Below, piece by piece: positions 16,915 to 26,461 of a stretch of 64,000 bases of DNA; position 1 is the stretch's first letter, and every line of letters starts with the position of its first letter. The stretch covers positions 2,333,001 through 2,397,000 of the forward strand of contig NZ_CP041745.1 of NCBI RefSeq assembly GCF_007556815.1, in the 5' to 3' direction. A program made the translations under genes and the position numbers. The notes beneath the pieces were generated by a model, which was given only the letters and a program-made list of their open reading frames with translations, was not told where the DNA came from and did not search any database. The DNA comes from Paraburkholderia megapolitana. GTDB lineage: Bacteria; Pseudomonadota; Gammaproteobacteria; Burkholderiales; Burkholderiaceae.

Positions 16915-19038
16915 CTACGGGCGAACCGGTTGTAACGCTGCTCCGATCTTCGCGCGCAGGAACTCGAATGTCGTGGCTACTGCGCGGGCCATGGTTTCGG
17001 GCTCGACACCTGCGCCATGCCCTCCATCGCGATGTTCCAGGTACCAGACGTCGGCGTGCCCGAGTGCCTGCATTTTCGCCACCATCTTGCGGGCGTGAGC
17101 AGGATGCACACGATCGTCGGTCGATGACGACGTAAACAGCACAGGCGGATAGTGCGTGTCTGGCTTCACGTTGTGATACGGCGAGTAATCCATCAGCATC
17201 CGGCGGTCGTCGGCATTGTCGGGATCGCCGTACTCCTCGACCCACGAGGCGCCCTGCAGCAGCAGGTGAAAGCGCGCCATATCGAGGACCGGTACTTCCG
17301 AGACGACGGCGCCGAACAGTTCCGGGCGCTGGATCATGCATACCGCTGTCAACAGACCACCGTTGCTTCCACCTTGAATGGCGAGCTGCGTGGGCGTCGT
17401 TACACCTGAATCGATCAATGCTTCGGCCACGGCGATGAAATCGTCGAATGCAACCTGACGTTTCTCGCGCTGGGCGGCCCGATGCCAGGCAGGTCCATAT
17501 TCCCCGCCACCCCGGATGCAGGCGATCACGTACACGCCACCTGGTTCGAGCCAGGAGAATCCCAGGGTGTCGATATAGCCGGGGGTATCGAGCGGGATTT
17601 CGAATCCGCCGTATCCGTAGAGCACGCACGGCCGTGGATCGCCTTGAAGATCCGTCTCGCGCCCGATTACCCAATAGGGAATCCGCACGCCATCGGCAGC
17701 AACGGCATGCCGGCGCAGTGCGACGAATCCACTTGCATCGAAGCGGGCGGGAAGCTGCGCGAGCAGACGCCAGGGTGTATCACTGGCGAGATCGGCAAGA
17801 TGCAGCGACGGCGGTGTCAGGAAGTGATTGGTGTAAATCAACACGGTGTCGTCGCGTGTGTGGTCGATGGCTGTCACCGATGCCTCGCACCCGTCCGGCA
17901 GCGGATAGTCCCGCGCCTCCCAGGTGCCATCGGCGGCCGCGAGTGGACGCCAGAGTGTCACACGGGTAACGCTTTCGCTCTTGTGCGCAACGATCAGCCA
18001 ATGCTTCGTATAGTGCGCGCCGGAAAGTACCTTTTCGTCCGCAGGCGCGAAAAGCACCACGAAGCAGCGGCTACCGTCGAGAAATGCGTCACGCCGGATA
18101 GCGAGCAATGAGCCGCTGCGATACGTGGCCGCATCGACGTCCCAGTCGGTGCGCAGCGTAACGAGCAACCAGTCGTTCCACCCGAACAGCGTTGCATCGC
18201 GCGGCACATCGAATTCCCGCCATTCGTCCGTCTTCTCGTCGAGCCAGAAGTACACCACGTCGTAAAACGATGCGCTGCGGTACGCGGAATGACGTCTGTG
18301 AATCGGATCGAAAAAGGCCTCCGCAGACAGGTCGTCAGGTTCACATTCGAATACGATCGGCGCATCGGATACGCGCATTCCGCGCGTCCATTTGCGTACC
18401 TGTCGCGGATAGCCGGCGACCGTCACGGCCGGAACCGCGCTCACCGCACTGTCATCCCAGCTCACGTAGATCGTATTTCGATCGATCCACCCGACGCGGT
18501 GGTAACCTGGATCAGGTAGTGCAAAACCGTTGTCGACAAAAGCGCGTGCTTCGACGTCGAACTCCCGCACGATGATCGAATCGGAACCTCCCGGTGCAAG
18601 AGAGACCAGCGCGCGATCGAAGGTGGGATAGATCAGATCGAAGCCGGCCAGAACCCAGCGTGTTTCGTCGCCGTCCCGGTTGTTCAGATCGAGTGCATTG
18701 ACGTCCAGCACGGTTTCCCATTCAGGCACGCCTTCAATCCAGGCGTCCCAGGGCGTGCGGCGTACAAAGAAGAGCGGGTGTGCTTCGTCGGTCCAGTAGT
18801 TGTAGCCCCAGTCGCCATAACGCAAACAGGTAACGATGCGGTCCTGGGCCGTCATGGCTTCGAAAAGCCGCCTGGTGCGAATGTCGGCGTTGGGCGTATG
18901 ACCGAACGTTTCCATGGTGCGGGCCGTTTGCGCACGTACCCATGAATCGACGGTGGGATCGTCGAGTTTTTCCAGACCGATATACGGGTCTGCAGCGTCG
19001 GTCGACGGCCAGGTAGTAGTGGGGAGCGAGTTGGTCAT
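16915..19038 (-). CDS. Prolyl oligopeptidase family serine peptidase (S9A)
   Basis: 707 residues with an N-terminal seven-bladed beta-propeller (about 1-420) and a C-terminal alpha/beta-hydrolase domain. The catalytic Ser is in GGSNGG (about residue 558); the Asp is in SSTDDRVHPAHARK (about 640) and the His in HRDGGHGAG (about 673). Upstream, YGYGGFEIPLDTPGY and CIRGGGEYGPAWH are S9A landmarks. There is no signal peptide, so a cytoplasmic peptidase cutting short peptides after proline or a related residue is likely. It stands alone. Some members act on odd substrates, so the exact specificity is open. Confidence 0.9.
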   Translation of the reverse strand: MTNSLPTTTWPSTDAADPYIGLEKLDDPTVDSWVRAQTARTMETFGHTPNADIRTRRLFEAMTAQDRIVTCLRYGDWGYNYWTDEAHPLFFVRRTPWDAWIEGVPEWETVLDVNALDLNNRDGDETRWVLAGFDLIYPTFDRALVSLAPGGSDSIIVREFDVEARAFVDNGFALPDPGYHRVGWIDRNTIYVSWDDSAVSAVPAVTVAGYPRQVRKWTRGMRVSDAPIVFECEPDDLSAEAFFDPIHRRHSAYRSASFYDVVYFWLDEKTDEWREFDVPRDATLFGWNDWLLVTLRTDWDVDAATYRSGSLLAIRRDAFLDGSRCFVVLFAPADEKVLSGAHYTKHWLIVAHKSESVTRVTLWRPLAAADGTWEARDYPLPDGCEASVTAIDHTRDDTVLIYTNHFLTPPSLHLADLASDTPWRLLAQLPARFDASGFVALRRHAVAADGVRIPYWVIGRETDLQGDPRPCVLYGYGGFEIPLDTPGYIDTLGFSWLEPGGVYVIACIRGGGEYGPAWHRAAQREKRQVAFDDFIAVAEALIDSGVTTPTQLAIQGGSNGGLLTAVCMIQRPELFGAVVSEVPVLDMARFHLLLQGASWVEEYGDPDNADDRRMLMDYSPYHNVKPDTHYPPVLFTSSSTDDRVHPAHARKMVAKMQALGHADVWYLEHRDGGHGAGVEPETMARAVATTFEFLRAKIGAALQPVRP

Positions 19039-19158
19039 GGATATTCGATATCTTGCGCACAGTGAAACGCCATACCTTATCGAATATCTCCGAACGTAGA
19101 TATCGGTTCGCTCCTAAATGAAACATAAGACATGCCTAACTGAAACGTACAGCCAATC

Positions 19159-19189
19159 GCTCAGGTGCGATCGTCGATCGCACCTGAGC
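19159..19189 (-). terminator. Long perfect inverted repeat after the hydrolase gene
   Basis: Fifteen-base arms GCTCAGGTGCGATCG (19159-19173) and CGATCGCACCTGAGC (19175-19189) are perfect complements separated by one base, giving at least a 12-bp stem. It lies 50 bases past the stop of the leftward alpha/beta hydrolase gene. No U-tract, so termination is inferred. Confidence 0.6.
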
Positions 19190-19238
19190 CGAACAGACCC
19201 GACTGTGCCGGTCATACCTGTTTTTGCGGCAATGCGCC

Positions 19239-20012
19239 TTACTTCTTCGCCGCCGCAGCGATCACCGCCGCCACCGCTTTAGGCTGGCTCAGCATCGCGA
19301 CGTGGCTCGACTTGACGCGCGTCACGGTCGCGCCGATCTGCGTCGCCATCACCTGCTGCAGACCCGGATCGATCATATGATCCTGCTCCGCGAGCACGTA
19401 CCACGACGGCTTCGTGTGCCACGCGGCGGTCGTGACCTTGTCGTCGGTACAGCCGGAGAACCACGGGCCCTGGGTCGCCGCGACGAGGCGCGCTTCCGGC
19501 AGCGGCAGGTCCTGTGCGAACTGATGGATGATCGCGTCGGTGGACAGCGTCAGGAAGCCGCCGGAATCCTTCTGCAGCTGGCTCACCCATGCCGGCGCCG
19601 GCTTGCCTTTCAGCATGTCGTTGATCGACACGCCGCTGTCCGGCGCGAAGGCCGCGACATAGACGAGTGCCTTGACCTTGTCGTCGTTACCGGCCTGGCT
19701 GATGACGACACCGCCCCACGAATGGCCGACCAGCACCACCGGGCCTGTCTGCGCGTCGATCACGCGTTTCGTCGCGGCGACGTCGTCGGCCAGCGAAGAC
19801 AGCGGGTTCTGCACAGCCACCACGTGTGCGCCGCGCGCTTCCAGCAGCGGAATCACCTTGCTCCAGCTCGAGCCGTCGGCGAACGCGCCATGAACCAGGA
19901 CGACGTTGGTGCCCTTCAGATCGCCCTGCGCCTCAGCGTGAGCGGCCTGCACGGAGAACAGGCCACCGAACAGGCAGGCCGCTGCAAACCACTTCTTCAT
20001 TCGGGTATTCAT
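19239..20012 (-). CDS. Secreted alpha/beta hydrolase (EstC/salicylate-esterase-like)
   Basis: 257 residues with a signal peptide (KKWFAAACLFGGLFSVQAAHA). The mature enzyme begins an alpha/beta-hydrolase fold: oxyanion motif VLVHGAFADGSSW, nucleophile elbow VLVGHSWGG (Ser near residue 98), and a late His in VKSSHVAMLSQPKAVA. This small-hydrolase subfamily includes plant methyl-salicylate esterase-like and bacterial EstC proteins and is common in Burkholderia. It should act in the periplasm on a small ester, not identifiable here. It is a single gene divergent from the HD/LuxR regulator and followed by a strong hairpin. Confidence 0.85.
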   Translation of the reverse strand: MNTRMKKWFAAACLFGGLFSVQAAHAEAQGDLKGTNVVLVHGAFADGSSWSKVIPLLEARGAHVVAVQNPLSSLADDVAATKRVIDAQTGPVVLVGHSWGGVVISQAGNDDKVKALVYVAAFAPDSGVSINDMLKGKPAPAWVSQLQKDSGGFLTLSTDAIIHQFAQDLPLPEARLVAATQGPWFSGCTDDKVTTAAWHTKPSWYVLAEQDHMIDPGLQQVMATQIGATVTRVKSSHVAMLSQPKAVAAVIAAAAKK

Positions 20013-20162
20013 GTTGGATCAACTCCTCAAATGTGATGTCGAGGCCAGAGCATCGCAAACGGCGCCGCGTGCCGGTATCGGTCAAATGACCGACCCGGGC
20101 CGGTAGCCGCGTCGCGTATAGTCGTCGCCACGCTCCCGCTTACCGTTCGAGGAAACCCCATC

Positions 20163-21650
20163 ATGCCGGCCGGCGGCCTGGACATTCGCACCTTCGACGC
20201 CGTCAAGGCGCTCGCCTTTATCGGCGATCTCAGCATGGGGCAACCCACCGATCACTCACTGCGCACGGCCTGGCTCGCCGCGCAGATCGCCGGCGCGGCC
20301 AGTTTCAGGGCAGACATCTGCGACACGGTGCGCGAGGCATCGCTGCTGCGCTGGTCGGGCTGCACCGCAAATGCGGCGGAATTCACTAACACGTTTGGCG
20401 ACGACGTCGAGGGCCGCGCGGCGATGCTGGCCGAGCGCCCCGACTGGGCCGAACTGCTCAATGCGCAAGGCGGCCCCGCACAGGCGATTGCGCCGCTCGC
20501 CCAGATTCATTGCGAGGTATCGGGCGAAGTCGCACGCATCCTTGGTCTCGGCAGCGAGACCGAAGCGACGTTGCGGCATATCTTCGAGACGTGGGACGGC
20601 AACGGCATGCCGAACCAGTTGAACGGCAAGGCGGTACCGGCAGCGGTGTTCGTCGTGGCGCTGGCGGGCGATCTGGAAATTTTCAGCCGGGTTTATGGGC
20701 TCGAACACGCACTCGTACTGATCGCGCACCGCGCGAATTTCCGCTATCCGGCTACGCTGACGATTCCCGTCAATACGCACGCGGCACAGTGGCTCGATAC
20801 GCTGGCGCAGCTCGCGCCAGCCGCGCTCGACGCCGCGCTGCTGACGCCACAGATGCAGCACAGCACGTCCCCCGACCTGATCGCCGATGTGCTCGACCTG
20901 AAACTACCGTGGATGACCGGTTATTCGCGCGCCGTCGCGACGACTGCCGCAGCCTGCTGCGCGCGTCTCGTCGCCGATCCCGAAGCGAGTGAACGTGTGT
21001 ACCGGGCGGGGTTGATCCACGGGATAGGACGCGCGGCCGTGCCGAATGCGATCTGGGACACGCCGACGCGTCTTTCGGCCGCACAGTGGGAAAAGGTGCG
21101 CCTCGTGCCCTACTGGACTTCGCGCGCGGGCAAACAGATGGGCACGCTGGATCAGGCGACGGAACTGGCTTCGTATGCGTACGAACGTCTGGACGGCAGC
21201 GGCTATTTCCGCGCTGTGGGCGGCCCGGCGCTCGGTCTCGAAGCGCGCATTCTTGCTGCGTCGGCTGCGTGGGTCGCGTTACGTTCGAAGCGGCCGTGGC
21301 GCGACGCGCTCTCCGATGTCGCAGCCAGCGAACTGCTGCGTACCGAAGCCGAACAGGGACGCTTCGATAGCGATGTCGTCGAAGCGCTGCTCGAAGGTGA
21401 ACCCACTGCTACACAATCGGCTTCGCCGCGCAACATACGCTACGCGGCGGAAACGACGCGTCTTTCGTCGCGCGAGATCGATGTGCTGAACCTGATCAGT
21501 CACGGCGCCAGCAACAAGGAAGCGGCACGGGCGCTCAATCTCAGCCCGAGCACCGTGCGCACGCATGTCGAGCGGGTGTTTCGCAAGCTCGAATGCACGA
21601 CGCGGGCAGCGGCGACGTTGAAGGCGTCGGCGATGGGGTTGCTGCGTTAG
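20163..21650 (+). CDS. HD-GYP-like regulator with LuxR-type DNA-binding domain
   Basis: 495 residues. Two HD-type helical regions are followed by a LuxR helix-turn-helix (about 430-493: LSSREIDVLNLISHGASNKEAARALNLSPSTVRTHVERVFRKL). The metal and catalytic positions of a true HD-GYP phosphodiesterase are changed: the HD pair reads HG (GLIHGIGRAAVPNAIWD, near 285), and the HxxxDGxGYP-like motifs read YERLDGSGYF (near 340) and HIFETWDGNGMP (near 140). So it may bind rather than cleave a ligand and act as a transcription factor. Divergent from the secreted hydrolase across 150 bases. The target is unknown. Confidence 0.8.
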   Translation: MPAGGLDIRTFDAVKALAFIGDLSMGQPTDHSLRTAWLAAQIAGAASFRADICDTVREASLLRWSGCTANAAEFTNTFGDDVEGRAAMLAERPDWAELLNAQGGPAQAIAPLAQIHCEVSGEVARILGLGSETEATLRHIFETWDGNGMPNQLNGKAVPAAVFVVALAGDLEIFSRVYGLEHALVLIAHRANFRYPATLTIPVNTHAAQWLDTLAQLAPAALDAALLTPQMQHSTSPDLIADVLDLKLPWMTGYSRAVATTAAACCARLVADPEASERVYRAGLIHGIGRAAVPNAIWDTPTRLSAAQWEKVRLVPYWTSRAGKQMGTLDQATELASYAYERLDGSGYFRAVGGPALGLEARILAASAAWVALRSKRPWRDALSDVAASELLRTEAEQGRFDSDVVEALLEGEPTATQSASPRNIRYAAETTRLSSREIDVLNLISHGASNKEAARALNLSPSTVRTHVERVFRKLECTTRAAATLKASAMGLLR

Positions 21651-21690
21651 TAGCGGCAACCGCCCGCTCAGACTGGCTCCAGATTTCCCG

Positions 21691-21708
21691 CACTAGATGG
21701 ATCTAGTG
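21691..21708. promoter_or_regulatory. 18-bp palindrome abutting a ribosome-binding site
   Basis: CACTAGAT, two G, ATCTAGTG is perfectly symmetrical and ends exactly where the AAGGAG ribosome-binding site of the next gene begins (21709). It may be a repressor site or a 5'-UTR hairpin that affects translation. Function inferred. Confidence 0.45.
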
Positions 21709-21721
21709 AAGGAGCCATGCA

Positions 21722-22435
21722 TTGATTATGCTGGCGGAAAATTCACCGACCATGAGACTCCCCGTGAACGAAAAACCAGGTCCCCTCTCGAACCGCGCTC
21801 GTGTGCGCCGCGAACCGGAACGGGCGCGCTACGATCGCGCCGTGCTCGACGCGATCGTCGATGCAGCGTACTTCTGCCACATCGCCTTCACCGATCAGCG
21901 CGGTACGCACTGCATCCCTACCGCGTGCTGGCGCCAGGGCGATTATCTGTATGTCCACGGCTCGAATGGCAGCCAGATGCTGAAAGCCGCCGCCGACGGC
22001 GCCCAGGTGTGCGTCACCGTCACGCATATCGACGGGCTGGTGCTCGCGCGGTCTGCATTCAATCACTCGATGAACTATCGGACCGCTGTTATTTACGGTG
22101 TCTGCGAACAGGTGGAAGGCGAGCACAAGGCCGAATCGCTGGATGCGCTGGTCGAGAAGATCGCCCGCGGCCGCTCGCACGAAGCGCGGCGCGCCAATGC
22201 GAAAGAGCTCGCGGCGACGACCGTGCTGCGCGTACCGCTCGACGAGTACTCGTGCAAGATCCGCACGGGTGGCCCGAATGATGACGAGGCAGACCTCGAC
22301 CGGCCGGTGTGGGCAGGTGTGCTGCCGCTGGAGTTGACGCCGCGGCCCGCCGAGGCGCACGACGCACGGGCCGAGGCGCCGTCATATGTCACTGAGTGGG
22401 AGAGCGGCACGGGCATGCCGGGACGCGCTGGGTAG
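21722..22435 (+). CDS. Pyridoxamine 5'-phosphate oxidase-fold flavin-binding protein
   Basis: About 235 residues of the split-barrel FMN-binding family. Typical stretches are ILDAAY-like AIVDAAYFCHIAFTDQRGTHCIPTACWRQGDYLYVHGS, GAQVCVTVTHIDGLVLARSAFNHSMNYRTAVIYG and TTVLRVPLDEYSCKIRTGGPNDDEAD, characteristic of the PPOX-like group often found as stand-alone FMN or haem-binding proteins. A TTG at 21722 has an ideally spaced AAGGAG; ATG at 21728 or 21752 is possible. It follows the HD/LuxR gene by 71 bases with a palindrome in the gap. Whether it is an oxidase or a binding protein cannot be told. Confidence 0.85.
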   Translation: MIMLAENSPTMRLPVNEKPGPLSNRARVRREPERARYDRAVLDAIVDAAYFCHIAFTDQRGTHCIPTACWRQGDYLYVHGSNGSQMLKAAADGAQVCVTVTHIDGLVLARSAFNHSMNYRTAVIYGVCEQVEGEHKAESLDALVEKIARGRSHEARRANAKELAATTVLRVPLDEYSCKIRTGGPNDDEADLDRPVWAGVLPLELTPRPAEAHDARAEAPSYVTEWESGTGMPGRAG

Positions 22436-22441
22436 GTCGCT

Positions 22442-22470
22442 ACGGGCGAACTGTGTCTGGTATCGCCCGT
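22442..22470. terminator. Stem-loop between convergent genes
   Basis: Arms ACGGGCGA (22442-22449) and TCGCCCGT (22463-22470) with a 13-base loop lie between the flavoprotein gene and the convergent RIO kinase gene. A bidirectional terminator is inferred. Confidence 0.5.
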
Positions 22471-22518
22471 GCGTCGAGAGAGCGTGCGCGGCGCGCAAGC
22501 GCCGGCTGATACTACGGC

Positions 22519-23376
22519 TTACCGCTGCGCGTTCAGCTCCTGCTCGCGCCGCAGCCGCGCCTCTTCATCGAGCCGCGTGTCTTCCAGCTCCTGCAACACC
22601 GCATCGAGATCGACGGGTCGCGTGTCGGCTTCGACGTGTCCCGTCAACTTCGCGTCGACATGCAGGCCGCCCGCTTCGAACAGCGCCCAGATCTCCGTTC
22701 CGTAATCGGTATCGAGCAGTTGCGGCGCGAACCGTCCGCAATATGTCGCGAGGTTGTCGACGTCGCGTTTGAGCATCGCGGCGGCTTCGCTGTTACCGGC
22801 GGCATCGACCGCTTGCGGCAGATCGATGATCACCGGGCCGTCGGCAGCCAGCAGGATGTTGTATTCGGACAGATCGCCGTGGATCATGCCCGCGCACAGC
22901 ATCCGCACGACCTGGTTGAGCAGCAGCGTGTGCAGTTCGAGCGCGCGTGCTTCGGTCAGATCGACATCGTTCAGACGCGGCGCAACGTTGCCGGCACCGT
23001 CGACCACCAGTTCCATCAACAGCACGCCATCGGTGCAGATATACGGTTGCGGCACACGCACCCCGGCGTTGGCGAGCCGGAATAGCGCATCGACCTCCGC
23101 GTTCTGCCACTGTTCTTCCTGCACCTGACGACCGTAGCGCGTGCCCTTCTCCAGCGCGCGCGCTTCGCGGCTGTTCTTGACCTTGCGGCCTTCGCGATAC
23201 GACGCGGCCTGGCGGAAGCTGCGCTGCTTCGCATCCTTGTAGACCTTCGCGCAACGCGCGGAGGTGCCGCTGCGCACCACATACACCGTCGCTTCCTTGC
23301 CGCTCATCAACTGGCCGATGACTTCGTCGATAAGCCCTTCTTCGAGCAGCGGTGCGAGCCGTTTAGGGATTTTCAT
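22519..23376 (-). CDS. RIO1-family serine protein kinase
   Basis: 285 residues. The N-terminal glycine-loop and lysine region (LMSGKEATVYVVRSG, then CAKVYKDAKQRSF), the catalytic loop HGDLSEYNIL (near 165) and the metal-binding loop IIDLPQAVD (near 184) are diagnostic of RIO kinases. Bacterial homologues of this size are found in Pseudomonas and Burkholderia, and their substrates are not established. Cytoplasmic; the C-terminus is rich in Glu and Arg. It is a single gene. The start gives MKIPKRLAP and no alternative was needed. Confidence 0.9.
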   Translation of the reverse strand: MKIPKRLAPLLEEGLIDEVIGQLMSGKEATVYVVRSGTSARCAKVYKDAKQRSFRQAASYREGRKVKNSREARALEKGTRYGRQVQEEQWQNAEVDALFRLANAGVRVPQPYICTDGVLLMELVVDGAGNVAPRLNDVDLTEARALELHTLLLNQVVRMLCAGMIHGDLSEYNILLAADGPVIIDLPQAVDAAGNSEAAAMLKRDVDNLATYCGRFAPQLLDTDYGTEIWALFEAGGLHVDAKLTGHVEADTRPVDLDAVLQELEDTRLDEEARLRREQELNAQR

Positions 23377-23642
23377 ACGCCTCCCCGATGTAGTTCGCGA
23401 GACTTACGCATGAAGTTGGGGAGACGTGAGCGCGCCGCAACGATGTGCGCGGCGGACTGGCGGGCAAACATCGCGAACGCTGTCGCTCGCGCGGCTGTTG
23501 CCGGAGGGAAAAGAAAAGTCATGCCGGATTATACGGTGCTGCGCGAATCCGGCCGCTGCGTCCATCGGCGACCATCTTCGGACATCCGCTGAAAACACGG
23601 AGAGTCGCCGCCTTTCCTGCGGCAGGGTCGACGGGTAAAGAG

Positions 23643-24302
23643 CTAGCCTACCGGCCGCTTTGGAAGCGCCTCGCGCTCCAGATACCCCAGACACAGCGAC
23701 TCGAGTTGCTCGTGAAACTTGCGCATCATCGATTGCGGCGACTTCGCCTCGAGCAGCATACGGATCGGTCCGAGCAATGCGCCCATCAGCATGAATGTGG
23801 TCATACCCACGTCGGCAAAATCCGCATCGGAAGCGGTCTTCAGCATGGCCTCCAGCGCCACGCGGTTACGCGCCCCCACTGCGTGAACATAGCTGCGCGA
23901 ATCGAGTTCGAAGGCCACCGCATAAAGCGCACGCGCTTCGTCCAGGTCCTCCGTCTTTGCTTTCACGAACGCACCGACAACCGTCTTCACCATTGTCGAC
24001 ACAGAGGCGCCGTGTGCCGACGTAGCGGCAACCTCCATCGTTCGCGCCACCCGTTCCAGATGCCGCTGCAGCACCGCGAAGAGCAGCGCCTGCTTTTGCG
24101 GAAAGTACTGGTAGAGCGTCCCCACCGATACACCGGCTCGCTCGGCAACCCGGATAGTGGTCAGGCGCTGCAGCCCATCGGCCAGCAAAACCTGAATAGT
24201 CGCGTCGAAAATCGCGTCCACCGTTGCCTGCGAACGCGCTTGCTGAGGCTGTTTGCGGGCGTCAAGCCCCTGTCCGTTATCGACGCGCATATGCGAATTC
24301 AC
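23643..24302 (-). CDS. TetR-family regulator divergent from an aldo/keto reductase
   Basis: 219 residues. A classical TetR HTH (about 20-66; QATVDAIFDATIQVLLADGLQRLTT, VAERAGVSVGTLYQYFPQKQALLFAV) is followed by an all-helical ligand domain. The start lies 76 bases from the divergent aldo/keto reductase, and the gap holds an inverted GTTCG/CGAAC site, so repression of the reductase and of itself is likely. The ligand is unknown. An ATG four codons in is an alternative start. Confidence 0.85.
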   Translation of the reverse strand: MNSHMRVDNGQGLDARKQPQQARSQATVDAIFDATIQVLLADGLQRLTTIRVAERAGVSVGTLYQYFPQKQALLFAVLQRHLERVARTMEVAATSAHGASVSTMVKTVVGAFVKAKTEDLDEARALYAVAFELDSRSYVHAVGARNRVALEAMLKTASDADFADVGMTTFMLMGALLGPIRMLLEAKSPQSMMRKFHEQLESLCLGYLEREALPKRPVG

Positions 24303-24315
24303 AATCTGAATGATT

Positions 24316-24334
24316 GTTCGTATTCTATTCGAAC
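24316..24334. promoter_or_regulatory. Candidate TetR operator
   Basis: GTTCG (24316-24320) and CGAAC (24330-24334) form an inverted repeat with a 9-base AT-rich spacer in the TetR/aldo-keto-reductase divergent gap. Site identity is inferred from symmetry and position. Confidence 0.4.
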
Positions 24335-24378
24335 GTCCTGTAGCGACGAAACAACCATCGGAAGGAAGGAGTGCATCA

Positions 24379-25254
24379 ATGGCTGAAGTGACGCGCGGCG
24401 GTACTTTTCAACTTGGCGATCTGGCCGTTACACGCCTCGGCTATGGCGCGATGCAACTGGCCGGCCCGCGCGCTTTCGGGCCGCCGAAAGATCGCGCCGC
24501 GGCGATTGCCGTGCTGCGTAGTGTGATTGAAAGCGGCATCACGCACATCGATACGAGCGATTACTACGGCCCTCACGTGACCAATCAGTTGATCCGCGAG
24601 GCGCTTCATCCGTATCCGGATGCGCTCACCATCGTCACGAAAGTCGGTGCTCGCCGCGGCAGCGATGGGTCATGGAACGTTGCGATATCGGCGGCCGAAT
24701 TAGAATCGGCGGTGCATGACAATCTTCGTCATCTCGGAGTCGACGCGCTGGATGTCGTGAACTTTCGTGTGATGTTCGACGTACTGGCACCGGCCGAGGG
24801 TGATATCGAAGAACCTTTGACGGCACTCGCGCAGTTGCAGGAGAAAGGTCTGATCCGTCACATTGGGCTGAGCAATGCGACCGCGCGGCAGGTCGCGCAG
24901 GGACGCACGATTACCGACATTGTGTGCGTGCAGAACCGCTACAACCTGGCTTTCCGCAACGACGACGCGCTGATCGACAGTCTTGCGGAAGATGGCATTG
25001 CGTACGTGCCGTTTTTTCCGCTCGGCGGTTTCTCGCCGTTGCAGGCCGATGCGTTGAATCACGCTGCCGATCGATGCAACGCAACGCCGATGCAGGTTGC
25101 GCTGGCGTGGTTGCTACAGCGCTCGCCGAACATCCTGCTGATTCCTGGAACCTCGTCGGTCGAGCATCTGCAGCAGAACATCGGCAGCGCGGGTCTTCAT
25201 TTGCCTGAGGATATCCTGGCGTCGCTGGACACGATCGGGTCCGCGAAGACGTAA
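24379..25254 (+). CDS. Aldo/keto reductase, probable NADPH-dependent oxidoreductase
   Basis: 291 residues from the ATG at 24379. A TIM-barrel AKR with ESGITHIDTSDYYGPHVTNQLIREAL (catalytic Asp and Tyr), LTIVTKVGARRGSDGSW (catalytic Lys), a LGVDALDVVNFRVM strand where many AKRs have the catalytic His, and a cofactor-binding end (LLIPGTSSVEHLQQNIGSAGLHLPED). This type is common in Burkholderia, often annotated only as oxidoreductase; some relatives are pyridoxal reductases. It is divergent from its likely TetR repressor. Substrate unknown. The missing classical His-containing motif should be noted. Confidence 0.88.
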   Translation: MAEVTRGGTFQLGDLAVTRLGYGAMQLAGPRAFGPPKDRAAAIAVLRSVIESGITHIDTSDYYGPHVTNQLIREALHPYPDALTIVTKVGARRGSDGSWNVAISAAELESAVHDNLRHLGVDALDVVNFRVMFDVLAPAEGDIEEPLTALAQLQEKGLIRHIGLSNATARQVAQGRTITDIVCVQNRYNLAFRNDDALIDSLAEDGIAYVPFFPLGGFSPLQADALNHAADRCNATPMQVALAWLLQRSPNILLIPGTSSVEHLQQNIGSAGLHLPEDILASLDTIGSAKT

Positions 25255-25342
25255 GGCCAGGCCAGAATCGATGTTTTGTCGACGAAACGCGTACCGTGGA
25301 AAGGGACGCGTTTCGCAAAACACCGACCGCAACGGAAAGGCG

Positions 25343-26404
<1,062 letters not shown>

Positions 26405-26461
26405 TCAGCCTGTGAATGCAATAGAATCCGGAGTTCTGTCGCTATCGTCTGGAGCAGATGC

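Noticed and set aside
22823..23285. Leftward alternative frames over the RIO kinase
   Set aside because: Arg-rich composition and no start signals; the kinase motifs lie in the annotated frame.
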